The translations under genes and the position numbers were made by a program. Positions 12,434 through 24,029 of a DNA stretch of 64,000 nt are shown here, in pieces. This DNA comes from Plectrocnemia conspersa (lineage: Eukaryota; Arthropoda; Insecta; Trichoptera; Polycentropodidae): contig VTFK01000123.1 of assembly GCA_009617715.1 (NCBI GenBank), forward strand, positions 682,001 to 746,000, given 5' to 3'. The notes below the pieces were generated by a model that saw nothing but the letters and a program-made list of their open reading frames with translations, searched no databases and was not told the DNA's origin. How positions within the stretch are numbered: position 1 is the first letter of the stretch; every line of letters begins with the position of its first letter.

Positions 12434-12564
12434 GACCAAAATTCGCAGAATTTCGGTCAGAGTAGATACAGCAAAAAAAATAGTGTCTAATATGACCGAA
12501 ATTCTGCGAATTTCGGTCATAGTAGACACGGTCGATAAACATTTTGAAAAAATGTTTATCGACC
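12434..12564. repeat. Cluster of three hairpins beside a Tc1-like relic
   Basis: Three consecutive inverted repeats occur: 12434-12458 (GACCAAAATTCGC..TTTCGGTC, near-palindrome), 12494-12518 (GACCGAAATTC..GAATTTCGGTC) and 12530-12564 (16-bp arms GGTCGATAAACATTTT with a 3-nt loop). A related block, CTACTATGACCGAAATTCGC, occurs at about 27645, again close to a copy of the same Tc1-like relic. The hairpins are therefore probably subterminal structure of that transposon family rather than host sequence. Confidence 0.7.
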
Positions 12565-12689
12565 GAAAAAGTTTTTTTTTTTTTTTTGGGATAGTTAGTA
12601 TAAACGATTATTCGATTACGTATTCGAATATTCATATAGTTGTAAATCAGGCGAATAATTAAAATAATTAAATATTCGATTGAGAATTC

Positions 12690-13030
12690 TAGTGTATATC
12701 CAGTCGTATAACTGCCTTAAAATCGACATTAGCCGTATAAATTGCGTCTAACACGAATTAAATGTTCCATTCGACACAAAAGCTGAACCTTTTTGGATTG
12801 AGGAAGAGTGACGCCTTCCAATTAGAATAAAATAAAATATACGAGTGAAATAGGGTGCACCACGTTTGTCGTCAAAGTGGTGAAAAATGTCTCTCGACAA
12901 CTGAGAATACCAGTCAAATGGTATGGGGTTCTTCTTATATTCCGGAATGGTAGGTATTCACTTTATCGACAAAACATTGAAGACTGTCTTGGATTTTTTA
13001 AAGCGTATGGGACTACAACAACATGGATGT
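12690..13030 (+). pseudogene. Tc1-like transposase relic, copy 1
   Basis: With frameshifts the plus strand reads IGCTTFVVKVV, then VKWYG, then FFLYSGMVGIHFID. This corresponds to the K..TVKHGG..VWGCFSYSGVGPIHFIDG region of Tc1-type transposases. No intact frame survives. The reverse complement of about 27110-27380 is homologous over the whole stretch, and 34670-34770 carries the same FLYSGM.SIHFIDG block. The three relics define a dispersed family. Only the middle of the catalytic domain is visible, so subfamily assignment is not possible. Confidence 0.65.
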
Positions 13031-13039
13031 TTATGTGAA

Positions 13040-14733
13040 CATAGTCAGTAATGTTTTTTTCATAAATTAGATCAATGCTGGGAAGATCAGATTTTCATAA
13101 AAAAAAACATGTGAAAAAATAGTTTTAACTTGCCATAGAAAAATATATCTTAAGGCAAAAATTAAGAAAAAATCGATTGCACGACTCAACGAGCAAACAA
13201 AAACTTAAATATATCGAAAGGGTTTGACACGGCGAGTTAAAGCATAAACTATTCATTAATTTCATGCTTTTTAGTGTTTTGGCAGTATTTAAGGTACAAT
13301 ATAATAATATTTTAAATAATTAAAATTTAAAATAGATTTCCATTACATAATGTTTTAGAATTTAATTAATAATGAATTTTCAAGTTATTTTTAATAATTG
13401 ACCAAATTTTATTAAGGTCCAGCTATTTGAATGCAAGCTATAGCATTGTGATTTATAAACATCTTTTAACCGCTTTCGTGCCACGGTATATTTCGTAGTA
13501 CACGACCCACATGCAAGCTATCTTTATAATTAAAAAAAATATATGGCAAGTGTGAAAAATATATGGCAAACGACTTGACAAGGACTCTTATAACCCAAAA
13601 GAAGCCTCCGGATGCCGTTTTCGGTGCATTTGGACAACATGTGCAGCTGTTAAGTTGTAACAATATTAAATTAATTTTTTGCTTTATGAGCAACTAACAT
13701 TTCTATAAAAAGTAAAAAAATATATTTAATAAAAAATATAAACCAGTAATATAGCAAGAATAAAAAAATTCTTGGCATTTTTTGCATGTCATTTAATGCA
13801 TGAAATTTGGTCGAGAAGTATCATATTACAAAGGTGCGAACCGGAGGGAAACCCCTAACTTACTACATTTTAGCATTTGAGAAACAAAAATAGTTTTAAT
13901 CAAGTTCTACACCACCTATTATTTGTTATTAAAAATTACGTTTCGCAACCCTAGCGACGTTGAATAAAGCATATTTTAGCCATTTTTAAGACAGTTATTC
14001 AAGCGGTAATGTTTTTAAATGTTTCTCCATAGTTTCTCTGTACTTTAATAGTCTTGTAATATTATTTCGTAACGTAAATAACAGATTCTGTAAAAGCCCC
14101 GTATGTGGTGCATAGCATTAGAATAGTTAAGGGCAAGAATGGCACAGCGTAAAAGTCAAGGAAAAAATAAAAAATAATCTAGGTTCACGAATAAATGACT
14201 CGGAATTGTAGTTGGAGGACTATAGAACTAGGAAATGGCAGTGAATAACAGTGAAGAAAATTAAATTTAAAAGTTATATATCATCTTTCAATTTGTAGTT
14301 ATCGAAACTATTTTCAATTAGACATTACTTTAAATTCTCTTTAGCATAACATCACATGCGCACTCGCATCAAAGGCAATCTTTAGCATAAGGATGATAGC
14401 TCGCCAATGAGATTGCGTTTGATTGACGGTCGTAAGTCGTTCGAAAACTTTTCCCGCGTGGGACAGTCTAATCCGCGGCCCTTTGGGGTAATAATGCCGC
14501 CATCGTTACTTTTGTCTCAGCTTTATTACGCCGGCTTAAGACAGACTTTATGGCGGATGAATCGTTAAGTCCGAAAACGGCGGCGAAAGACAACATCGTT
14601 AAACACAAAACTGCGCAAGCACACATACGACCGAATTAGATTATATTATAACTCCTTTAAAGCCTTTGTTTAAGTTACAAAATGCTCAATTACAAACAAG
14701 TGTGATCGATCTAATAGGTATCATTATACTATC
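13040..14733. other. AT-rich intron sequence next to the ARNT exon
   Basis: No exon or complete mobile element seen. Positions 14340-14640, just beyond the donor of the ARNT exon on the minus strand, are GC/CpG-richer than the rest. The frame at 13466-13693 is open on the minus strand without a recognised domain. It starts at a TTAACCGCTTTCGTGCC block that resembles a lone piggyBac-type end. Confidence 0.35.
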
Positions 14734-14740
14734 AACTCAC

Positions 14741-14821
14741 CTAGCGAATCTCTCTTTGTCTTGTATATTGTCGTCATCCATCCTCGTATATTTGCTCCCG
14801 CTCGGGTCGTCCTCATCGGAT
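14741..14821 (-). CDS. tgo: ARNT/tango internal exon upstream of the bHLH domain
   Basis: ARNT (tango in flies) is the nuclear class II bHLH-PAS partner that dimerises with AhR, HIF, Sim and Trachealess-type proteins to bind E-box-like and XRE sites. Read on the minus strand, the 81-bp exon follows TTTTCTTTCTTTCTTTGCAG and ends at CGCTAG before GTGAGT, both close to consensus. A CTAATGA branch-point candidate lies about 57 bases upstream of the exon. It encodes SDEDDPSGS then KYTRMDDDNIQDKERFA, ending with two bases of an Arg/Ser codon. This matches the acidic stretch and DKERFA motif that precede ENHCEIERRRRNKM in insect ARNT. It enters with one base of a codon and leaves with two. The bHLH exon was not found between 1 and 14740, so it should lie beyond the left edge. 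The opposite-strand frame at 14666-14983 is a shadow. Confidence 0.9.
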
Positions 14822-16621
14822 CTGCAAAGAAAGAAAGAAAATTTAATATGGAAACGCTCGTGTGCAGCAAAACTCATTAGGGACGCGCCAGGGCTGGAAC
14901 AAAGCCAAAGAGCTCGCGCGATGCCCGAATCGGATAAGCAAAAACTAAACGGCCCTAGCTATGCCGTAGTGACCGGTTGGTGAATTACTACGAATACAGA
15001 CATCGAGTCGAATTTTGGTGGCGTAACGATGCAGCTAGAAACTATGCAATACTTTATGAACATATTCCAACAAATACAACTTTAATTAGGCGGTGTAATG
15101 GTCCATGGATTTCAATATAAGACTTGTGTGACAGTCTGGTCGGGACTCTATAAAGCACATTTCGATCCAGATTAAACGCTGATTTTAAAGCTGAAAATTG
15201 TAATACTGTGACTGCAGATTTATATTAGCCACATATATATTTTATCACCCGCAATTCACCGCCAGCAATTAATCGCTAGCAGTTTATCGTCGCGTCAATT
15301 AATTGCATAAACGGTTTGTAGCCTACAAATAATCGCTAGGCAATACACATATTTCATTTTAAATTAAAATATGTGTTATTTTTACCATCCGCGCAGTTTC
15401 ACTGATATTGACCAGTGGAATTATAAATCAATTGTTTGATACATTTTAAGTAAAATTATATTCATACTATTGAAAATAAAACTTCAGTTGGAAAACTTCT
15501 AAGTTAGGTTTTGGTTTGAACAGAAAATGAACGTTTCGAAACTGTCAAATTTGAGCGTACCAAAAAATAAGTTTAATCGTTTTTCACTGCTAATTCTAAT
15601 TTTTGTTTTGTTTTGAATAGCCGCTATTTTGAAACAATATGGCGGATCAGACTGGCTAACGCACTTAACCGAGATAATACTTTTATTTAAATTTTTAAAC
15701 ACTCACTATTTTATAGTTTTTAAATAGCCGCCATTTTGAAACATGTCACGGTATGCAACTTACCTAAAAATGTGACATATTTTAACCAGATGTATGTTAT
15801 TTAATTTTATTTATATTAAAAATTGGTAAAGTAGATTCCTGCTTTAAATGGTAAATATTAACAACAGATGAGCGTGGATTAACAAAATTTTAATATGGCA
15901 GAACAAAATATGTTTCATCATTATCTCCCGCTTTTAACAGACAATACAATTTATTTACCATAGTCTACAAGTATATTCATAAAGTTATAAATATAAAAAA
16001 ATCGAAAAATACAGGTTAATAATAAATATAGGTTAAAACATACATATGTTAATAACAAAAAAAATTTTAGCTTCAAAAATTATAGAGCATATGCTATTTA
16101 ATATCTTTTAACAAATACGTGGAGCTTTATATGACTACACTGCTCCCAAGGTTGCAAATGGGGGAAAAACTTTTGGACTTCAACTATCATGGCGATGCGA
16201 TAGCTCCGGATAAGGAGCGCTGAGACTAGAGTGGTGGTGGGTAAGTTCGTAGCAAGGCATTCTTTATAAAATTTTAAATCGCTATGACGATTTCAGGACA
16301 GCGACGAATAAGTGTCGCTGCTCTAAAATAAGCACAGTTTGATTTGAGGTAGTCGTCATTCCTACTTGCGTAGAAAGGACTCGTCAGTTCTAGCACACCA
16401 CATTTATAAGAGAAGACAATTCCAAAATGAAATCTGGGAAGATATGCTTCATAATTCTTGGCAGACAACTTACCACTGAAGGCAAAAGGAAACCACTGTA
16501 CTAATCTCCCAATGATTGCCAACGGCTAACACCAGAAAAGCATAATAAATATAAAGTTTAATTTTTATTTAGTTTATGTTAATGTGGGATTAATTGTCAG
16601 CAATTGCAGCTCGATATGCTC
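14822..16621. other. Start of the 38-kb intron: repeat fragments, no exon seen
   Basis: On the minus strand this is the 3' end of the long intron. About 15500-15570 is a minus-oriented fragment of the foldback repeat family (TTAGGTTTTGGTTTGAACAG, then AACTGTCAAATTTGA). A local duplication, AATAGCCGCYATTTTGAAAC, occurs at about 15617 and 15723. Positions 16180-16520 are slightly GC-richer and open on the minus strand (16274-16522) without a recognisable domain; they may be an old element. Confidence 0.4.
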
Positions 16622-16624
16622 TAA

Positions 16625-17692
16625 TGCCTGCACTACACTCTTTAGGAGTTGGCCAAGGACGGAGAATATAGTGAGTTACTTTGGTTGAGTTCGGTCTAAA
16701 ATCTCTCGGAAGTTGCCCGAGGTTACTGAGAACGGGAGGTAAAGTGGGGGTAATTCAGTCCAGCTTTGAGCGCTTCCGAACATTGTCGGCAAACGGACCG
16801 AAATCAAACAAACCGAATTTGGGAGCGGTGAGATACTTCCCCTTTCGCTCTCTCGCGTGTTAAGTGACGAAAGTGAGAAAGATAATGATATGGTTTTTCG
16901 CAAAATGAGATAGAACGAGTAACTCGGTTCAATTTCAGTATGCGCGTAGGCGTCCTATGGTTAACACGCATGTCGAGCGCTGCATCGTGGTCACATGATA
17001 AAATTATAATACCACATGCTTATCGGGGACTTCAACTGACTCTTACTGACATTTTTGAATATTTTAGGGCACCAAAAGGGATTAATTATATTTTTGATAG
17101 TATATTCTTTTAACAGATAATCGTTATTACATATTTTTTAATATAAAATTAAATAATTAAAAAATAATTAGTGATACTTGATTTTGTTAAAAAAAATCGT
17201 TTCGAATATCATTATATATTTTCCTAGATCGGTTTATATAAATGTCACACTAGAACGAATTCTTATTTAGAATCTATGGCGTCAAATTCTAGGATAGTCA
17301 CAGATGTGGTGTTCGTATTCTAAGTATCATTTTTATGCCTTATGGCATTTTGCAAAAGCCGACAAAGATTTTGCGTAAATTGAATATTTACGACCGAAAT
17401 GTTTTCATTTATATTGTATTGATGAGTGCCCACACAAACTTTTATAATTATCAATAGCGTAATTTTAATAATATGACAATTTAAAAATTGCGATTATTTG
17501 GCACATTTTTCGATCGCGCGTAAATATACCAACTGTACATGACAGCAGCCACCATGCGTACGTCATTCACGCCCGCCGACCGGACGGCATATGAAATTTG
17601 TGGCAGTGTGGCCGCTACTTGGAAGTCGGCGACCTCGGCCGACTTCAGTTGAACTTCGGTTCGGACAACTTCCAGAGAGTGTAGTGCAAGCA
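16625..17692. mobile_element. 1068-bp TIR element, copy 2 (inverse orientation)
   Basis: Homologous to 9373-10437 along its length, but inverted. The left end TGCCTGCACTACACTCTTTA corresponds to the right end of copy 1, and the right end carries CCAGAGAGTGTAGTGCAAGCA. TAA flanks it at 16622-16624 and 17693-17695. Shared internal blocks include ACCAAAAGGGATTAATTATA, GGCGTCCTATGGTTAACACG and CACATGCTTATCGGG. Many point differences and small indels separate the copies, so neither insertion is very recent. No transposase is encoded. Confidence 0.8.
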
Positions 17693-17699
17693 TAAAAAA

Positions 17700-18090
17700 A
17701 TATAATCATAATAAGCAGACAAACAGTAATTATTAAATGGGAAATTCAATATCAGGCATTGAGAAAGTCCATAGTTGTATAATAATAATTAATAAATATG
17801 AGTAATTTATGGAGTTTCGGAAATACTTTTTTTGTATGCAATTGCTTTTGGTCGAACAGAACAAAAAGGGAATAATAAGCTGTAAATTCTGCAGCGATAC
17901 GTTTGGAATAAAATTGACTACATGTGTTTTTAAAGTAGAAATATTTATCTAGAGTCTAGATATTCAAAAAATCGCAATATATCACTGAATATTAACGAAT
18001 ACTTAAGACAAATATTCGAATAACGAGTAGTTAAAAAATGGATAAATATATTCAGGATTCGATACTAGAATGTTTTTATAAATAAAAAAA
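17700..18090. other. AT-rich spacer, no feature seen
   Basis: No open frame, terminal repeat or splice-flanked block is recognisable between the TIR element and the tRNA-like sequence. Confidence 0.4.
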
Positions 18091-18097
18091 TCTGCTG

Positions 18098-18162
18098 CCG
18101 TGGCTCGAGCCTACGGCCTCCGAGTTACCAGTCTGGACCTCTCAGACTACGCAATTCCAACC
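18098..18162 (-). repeat. tRNA-like SINE head
   Basis: Read on the minus strand, an A-box-like TTGCGTAGTCTG (18143-18154) is followed about 43 bases later by a B-box-like AGGCTCGAGCC (18102-18112). This is the spacing of the internal RNA polymerase III promoter in a tRNA. The sequence does not fold as a complete tRNA by eye and continues into CAGCAGATTTTTTTA, so a tRNA-derived SINE fragment is more likely than a functional tRNA gene. No second copy of exactly this head was seen in the window. Confidence 0.55.
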
Positions 18163-18169
18163 TTAATAT

Positions 18170-19409
18170 GTAGTATTATAATCAAAAGCCTTAAACTGAG
18201 CTTTAATGGTTATTAAAAATATATTAAAAAGCAAATACTATATGTATAAAACGTAAAAAATCAAATAAATATAATACTTAAAAGCGTAACATTATGCAGA
18301 AGTAATTTTTGAATTTAAAGCATAAAATTTTCGCTGTTTAATGAATAAATTCTTATAGAAAAATACTGAACATTTTCGTTGCGCTGTCATGACATTTACT
18401 ATAAAATAATTTTATTACCCAAGAAATAATATAAGTTCTCACTGTGCGTCTGAGTTTACTATCGTCATAAGAGTTTGTAAAAATAATAAAAATATTACAT
18501 CAGAAGTGCCATTAGAGTCAATCATTGAGTATTATGCAGCCTAAAATACAATGTTCTTTGGACGGAAATTGTAAATAATTAGTAGTAATAAATATATAAT
18601 GACAACTTTCAAGCCAATACATAATCAATTATTTTTCTCTGGTTCATAACGAATCATAATATTAATGTATTAAAAATACTCTCTTGACGACAAGATCTCA
18701 TCTCATATTTCTAACCAAGATAATAACGAGCTACGATACAATGTACAACATTATAACAATCGAAAGTGTCAATAATAAAAACGTATTCGATAGCATAACA
18801 GATCGTCACGTACGGTGCGACATCTCAGATTAAAATCTGACTCATACACACATATATACACAAATATATAGCGCACATAGAGGGGGCAGAAAATTAATTT
18901 CGCTGCGAAAAATACTCCGCGAAAACGTAACATTATGCAGTCGGCGAATGAGATATTGGAATGTAATGGAATATGCAAATCGCCGGCGTCGGTTTCCAAA
19001 TCGGAAAAAGAAACTTGGCGAATGATACGAATACTGTATGTAAGTATTCTACTTGCTTATATAGTACAAACATGGTGTATGTGTGTAGGTACTTATACAT
19101 AGTATATATAGAAATATTGAAAATCTACGTCATGCAACAGTGCTCGATTTTGAAACGGACACTATTACGACGCTGGACAATGGCGAAAATCGCTCGATTA
19201 ACATGTTTGAGCAACAAATTCGTGGAAAACCTTTGACATTGCGCTCACGTGTTTGGCGTTACGCATTTTAACGGTGTTAAATATCGGTAAATTGGTATGG
19301 AAAACAGACATTAAACATACGTACGCATAGTATAACTGTCTCTGATTATATTCATCCATATTAAAAAAAATAATTATGAAAAATTATATTTAAGGTCTAG
19401 AAATCAATG
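18170..19409. other. AT-rich intron, no feature seen
   Basis: Short open frames at 18769-18999 (minus) and 18973-19236 (plus) overlap and have no recognisable motif. Positions 18880-19020 and 19130-19270 are a little GC-richer. Nothing else can be supported. Confidence 0.35.
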
Positions 19410-19411
19410 TA

Positions 19412-19850
19412 CAGTCTGTCCAAAATGTGAACGCTCATCTATATAGTATTGGTGAGAAATATTTTAGAGTGACCATGTGAAATTACACGTTCAATTTATT
19501 TTTTATATTTATATACATATTTAACTCAAAAACATGAGAGCAGTTTTGGAATCACTCTCCAGGTTGAATATCTGTTTAATATAATATTTTTAAAAATACC
19601 AATATAATATTACAGGAATTGTTTTATTGATTACAAAATACAATAATTTATAATAAAAATATAACACATTAACATCCAACGTATGGTCTCCCTACCTTTA
19701 AAACAGCCCTGATTTAGTATTGGTAACGTTTTCCTATCGGTGCAAACAAATTCGCGGAAAACTGTATATGTATGCATGCATGCGTACACACACACACACA
19801 CCCTTATTTCCAACACAACGATGATGAGCGTTAACATATTGGAAGGACTA
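19412..19850. mobile_element. TA-flanked MITE, copy 2
   Basis: It starts TA-CAGTCTGTCCAAAATGTGA (TA at 19410-19411) and ends CATATTGGAAGGACTA-TA (TA at 19851-19852). It is the same family and orientation as 4894-5373 and shares ACATGAGAGCAGTTTTGGAA, CAGGAATTGTTTTATTGATT and GTATGCATGCATGCGTAC. A short CA run (about 19788-19801) lies near its right end. It is part of a larger local duplication whose second member is at 21825-22275. Confidence 0.8.
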
Positions 19851-19951
19851 TACATTATTTATTTATTTGATATTTAGCTCAATTTTATCGGTACTATAAA
19901 TGGAAATATGCTTTTTTGTTATTAATACATATACCATCATTTGATCTAAAT

Positions 19952-21311
19952 CAGGGCTTCTTAAACTATGGGTCCCGACCCCAAATGGGGTCGCTTAGCG
20001 AAATCTTGGGGCCGCGAGATTTTATTGTAAAATATATAAATACATAAATTAAAATTACATGTTTTAAATCATTTTTTTTAAGCTGCTCATTATGATCATA
20101 TAACTTATACTCACTGCCTTATTGATCGAGAGGCCCTTGCAGCAAAAAAAATAGCACCAGAATTGAACAATGTGCTTCAGGATGCTGTTAAGATTATAAA
20201 TTTTATTAAGAGCCATGCCTTTAATAGCAGCTTATTTTTAAATCTCTATAAAAATACGGATTTCCACTATACAAATTTATTATTACATGCAGATGGATAT
20301 CAAAAGGTCAAAGTTGTTTATTGAAAGATTGTTGTTATTAAAGGACGAAATCAAGATATTTTTACCCGAACAAAAATATGATCTTACTGCTATTTTTTCA
20401 AAATTACCTATGGCTATCCAAGCTGAGATCAACATTTGGAAAAGTAGATTAGAAAAGAATTCGTTCGAAATGTGTTCTAGTATCGACAATTTTATAATCG
20501 AGAAAAATCATTGTAAAACTTTTATCGCAAAAATTATTATAGGTCACTTAAAAGCGCTAGAAACACAGTTTCGTAAATATTTTATATCAAATATTGCAAA
20601 AAAAAAGTTATTTTGGATTCAAAAACCATTTTTATTGGCTTAAGTGAGATTGATCACCTGATATATAAAGCTCAAGAAGAATTTGCTGAGCTTTCGAGTG
20701 TCTCAAACTTAAAACTAGATTTTCCAAAAAAGCCCTTGACTGAATTCTAGATCGGAACTAGAACTGAATTTTTTACAATCTCCGATATGACATTAAGGGT
20801 TCTTCTGCCATTGAACACCACATATTTATGTGAAATTACATTTTCAGCTTTAAAACATATTAAATCCCAATATCGTTCATCGCTAGATTTTACGTACAGC
20901 AGTGTCAAATATTGCACCAAGATTTAATTTGTTATGCAGTAACTTTTTTGCACATTTTTTTTTTTTTCATTTTTATTTTCATTTACAAGCACATCCGTCT
21001 CATTAAAAAACGATTTTTACCTTTAATTTTTGTGTACTTAACCACTTTACAACTGCGCTCGAATATATTCGAATATTTATGTTATTGCAAAAAATGTAGG
21101 TTTGATGAAAAATACGGCATATAATTTTTGTAACAATAATAAATACAATTTTACAAAAACTTTGTAGTATGTTTCTAAGCAAATTCTAAAATTATATTTT
21201 TTTTCATATGTATGTATATTGTTATTTAATTATTGCACAAAATATTTATATATTTATTTTTTTTATTTAAAATAAAATGGGGTCGTGAATAAAACTTTTT
21301 AAGAAGCCCTG
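19952..21311 (+). mobile_element. Defective 1360-bp hAT element
   Basis: Termini are CAGGGCTTCTTAAACTATGG (left) and AACTTTTTAAGAAGCCCTG (right), a hAT-style inverted repeat. The interior carries degenerate hAT transposase (next entry). The flanking 8-mers ATCTAAAT and ATCAATCA are only partly alike, so the target duplication has decayed or been altered. The related locus at about 22197 runs from TATTTGATCTA straight into GAATATTGACTATCAAATT with no insert. It therefore serves as an approximate empty site and shows that the element entered one member of the local duplication. Confidence 0.85.
20108..20915 (+). pseudogene. hAT transposase relic, ZBED5/SCAND3-like
   Basis: The plus strand reads THCLIDREALAAKKIAPEL, then NNVLQDAVKIINFIKSHAF and NLLLHADGYQK, and stops. 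A shifted frame at 20287-20643 continues with LLLKDEIKIFLPEQKYDL. This order matches the HCxIHREALA.K..P.L.....V.IINFIKSR block and the following LLLHTEVRWLSRG..L.RLFELR.EL..FL region of ZBED/SCAND3-type hAT transposases. The C-terminal dimerisation part is visible near 20830-20890 as LCEITFSALKHIKSQYRSSL. The N-terminal zinc finger and first catalytic region are absent, several stops interrupt the frame, and the gene is dead. Confidence 0.85.
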
Positions 21312-21824
21312 ATCAATCATTTTTTGATTTTTTGAATATTGACTATCAAATTTCTAAAAAATTTTAAGATTAAAATAATATATATTTAAACAACAATTTT
21401 TTTGTATGTATGTATATTTTAATTATTTTATATTTTTCAGCAAAAAAATTATTTCGATAAAAAATAATAACTTTTAATAGAGCAAAAACAATGTACGGAT
21501 TAATGGAAAATAATTAAAATATTTTTAATTCATAAGAGAACGAATAATTATTTCTTGATATCAATTGTGGGATATGCCCAAAGAAATTTTGTTCTCTTTA
21601 AAATTTCATTCATAAATAAAAAGTGGCACGAGTTTAGTGACCTATTTATATCGGGTTAAACCAATATCAACACAAAATTATTTAAAATTTTCGAATTTAT
21701 GCACTTTAATGACGAATACCAGCGTTGACGAATCAGCGACTGTCCTTAAAAAAAAGCGAGACAAAGTACACCCACTCTCATATACATGTACACGCATACA
21801 ATAACAAACCGGCATCCTTATGTT

Positions 21825-22107
21825 TATGTATATACATATTTAACTCAAAAACATGAGAGCAGTTTTGGAATTGAATATCTGTTTAATATAATATATTTAA
21901 AAATACCTATAGAATATTACAGGAATTGTTTTATTGATTACAAAATACCACAATAATTTATAATAAAAATATAATACATTATACCATTAAAACAGCCCTG
22001 ATTTAGTATTGGTAACGTTCTCCTATCGGTGCAAACAAATTCGCGGGAACACTGTATATGTATGCATTGCGTACAAAATGATGAGCGTTAACATATTGGA
22101 AGGACTA
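21825..22107. mobile_element. TA-flanked MITE, copy 3 (5' truncated) with duplicated flank
   Basis: It carries the right two-thirds of the MITE from TATATACATATTTAACTCAA to ACATATTGGAAGGACTA, followed by TA. The sequence after it to about 22275 matches the sequence that follows copy 2, including GCTTTTTTGTTATTAATACA. The MITE was therefore duplicated together with its flank rather than inserted separately. The left terminal repeat is missing. Confidence 0.75.
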
Positions 22108-22279
22108 TAAATTATTTATTTATTTGATATATACCCCAATTTTATCTGAAATATAAATGAAAATATGCTTTTTTGTTATTAATACATATACCATTATTTG
22201 ATCTAGAATATTGACTATCAAATTGAGAAAAATCCTTAAGATTTAAATAATATATATTATAAACAACAATGATCCTAAT

Positions 22280-24025
22280 TTTGACCCATGTTGTTGATCT
22301 AAATCGTTTTGAATTATTCTAATTTCGTCTTATCGGATCACCAAAACAAAAATAAATCCGCCAGCCGGTTAGAGTAATAGAAAATCGCAAAAAATTGTTG
22401 GTCATTCAAATACTGATCCCCGAGAAAGTATGCATATTTTCAAACATCTGGCACAAACACTTTCGGAATGATTTATTATCTGAGTGTCTTTTTTTATTAT
22501 TTAAGCAAAAATAAGGCTAGTTCGAATGTTCATTTTTTTTGACATTCCCAGATCCCAAAAAACCTTTCAAGAAGTATGCATATTAGACATGAACCCGTTA
22601 AACAAAGGCAGTGGTTTTAAACCGTTTAAAAATATTCGTACATATTTAATTTTATATATTAAAAAAAGCTTTATAAAATTTCTGGAGAAATCAGAATGCT
22701 TTATAAAACTCGACTAATCATTTTTTCAAAAACAGTAGTTGTACATATCCGTTTTGATTTTCGAATGGTCGCCCACAAATGGCCACCCGTAAGTTACGCT
22801 TTAAAGGAACGGTATAAAATACGCGACACTTATAAAGGACTTATATAAAGGACGGAAACATAAGATTTTTGTTTTTCTATTTGGTTGTTACGTTGATCCT
22901 TATTTTTTTGACATTATTTATACAACATGTAGTTTTTGTTAATACATTTTGAGGACAGCTACTATACACGCCTTGCGAAAAACAACTAGTTTTAAACCTA
23001 ATTTTAAAATAATTTCGCCGTACACGCCATCAGCCAGAAGCGTTCCAAACGCCATTCGTTTCTATAAAAAATCTAGCATTTCACAAACAAATTTGCTCAA
23101 ACTTTTCCGCTTTTCTTTTTTGACAGTGATGTCCCGTGCCGGGTCCATACGTTGTGCCCACCCTGGGCGCCAGTGGCCCGGGTCCCACGGCCACATACAT
23201 ACACAACGTGTCCCGCGGCCCGCGTTCGCTTCTTATTCTTCCACATGCATACATACTTATTCTCACGATACGCTGCGGATGATGTAGGGCGAATACAACA
23301 TAGGACGAGTCGTGAGCAATATAACATAACAGAATATGTGTAACATGCATCTCTCGCGGAGTGGACGTGCGTGTCGAGAACGCGACCTATTAATTGCTGT
23401 GTAAGATCGTCAAAACATTTGGACATGATGTGAGGAAGACTAGCCACCCCCCACTAGCTGACTTGCGTGATGACAGGACGGGGGGTTTTGAGAGTTCTTG
23501 GGAAACGTTTCGTGATCTATCCACTATCGCGCCATCAACATGTCCGGGCGTAATTGGATACGAAACAATTTTGTTACGAATTAAAATTATGACTATGTAA
23601 AAAAAAACGAACGGGACGATGATATGCGATGGAGGCAGTTAAGCTGTTCGGGGGTTGCATATTAAAATAAATAGTAGGGAAAAACGGCTACCATGATAAT
23701 ATCGCTATGTATAGACAAAAGCAGAGATACACAATCTTTGGATTAGAAAATATATCGCAAGAGATAAAAATACACGATTTTTCTTTAATAAATAATGTTG
23801 GCACTGTGCCACACAGAATGTATCCAAGTGGTGTTTTTTCTATCTGTATTGTTTATTGAGGTGATTACAAATATTAGGTGAGTCGCAAATACGCAGTGAT
23901 ATTGTAGTAATTAGTTGTATTGTATTTTTGGTATGTAAAGTAGAGTTAAGGGTTAAATATTATTCACTAATAATGCGCTATTTCCATTATAATATAATAA
24001 TATTCTAAAACGTACAAAACACGAT
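22280..24025. other. Intron with GC-rich patch at 23100-23300
   Basis: Positions 23110-23290 are GC-rich and open in several frames on both strands, with cross-matching short frames (22949-23287 plus, 23081-23350 and 23097-23447 minus). None shows a domain, and the overlap suggests composition rather than coding. A regulatory island or an old exon-like fragment cannot be excluded. The rest is AT-rich without recognised features. Confidence 0.35.
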
Positions 24026-24029
24026 GCCC

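Noticed and set aside
14666..14983. 105-aa plus-strand frame over the ARNT exon
   Set aside because: The opposite strand has the splice sites and the recognisable ARNT segment; this frame is a shadow.
16274..16522. 82-aa minus-strand frame as a host exon
   Set aside because: No convincing acceptor/donor pair in the right places and no recognised domain; it may be an unclassified transposon remnant.
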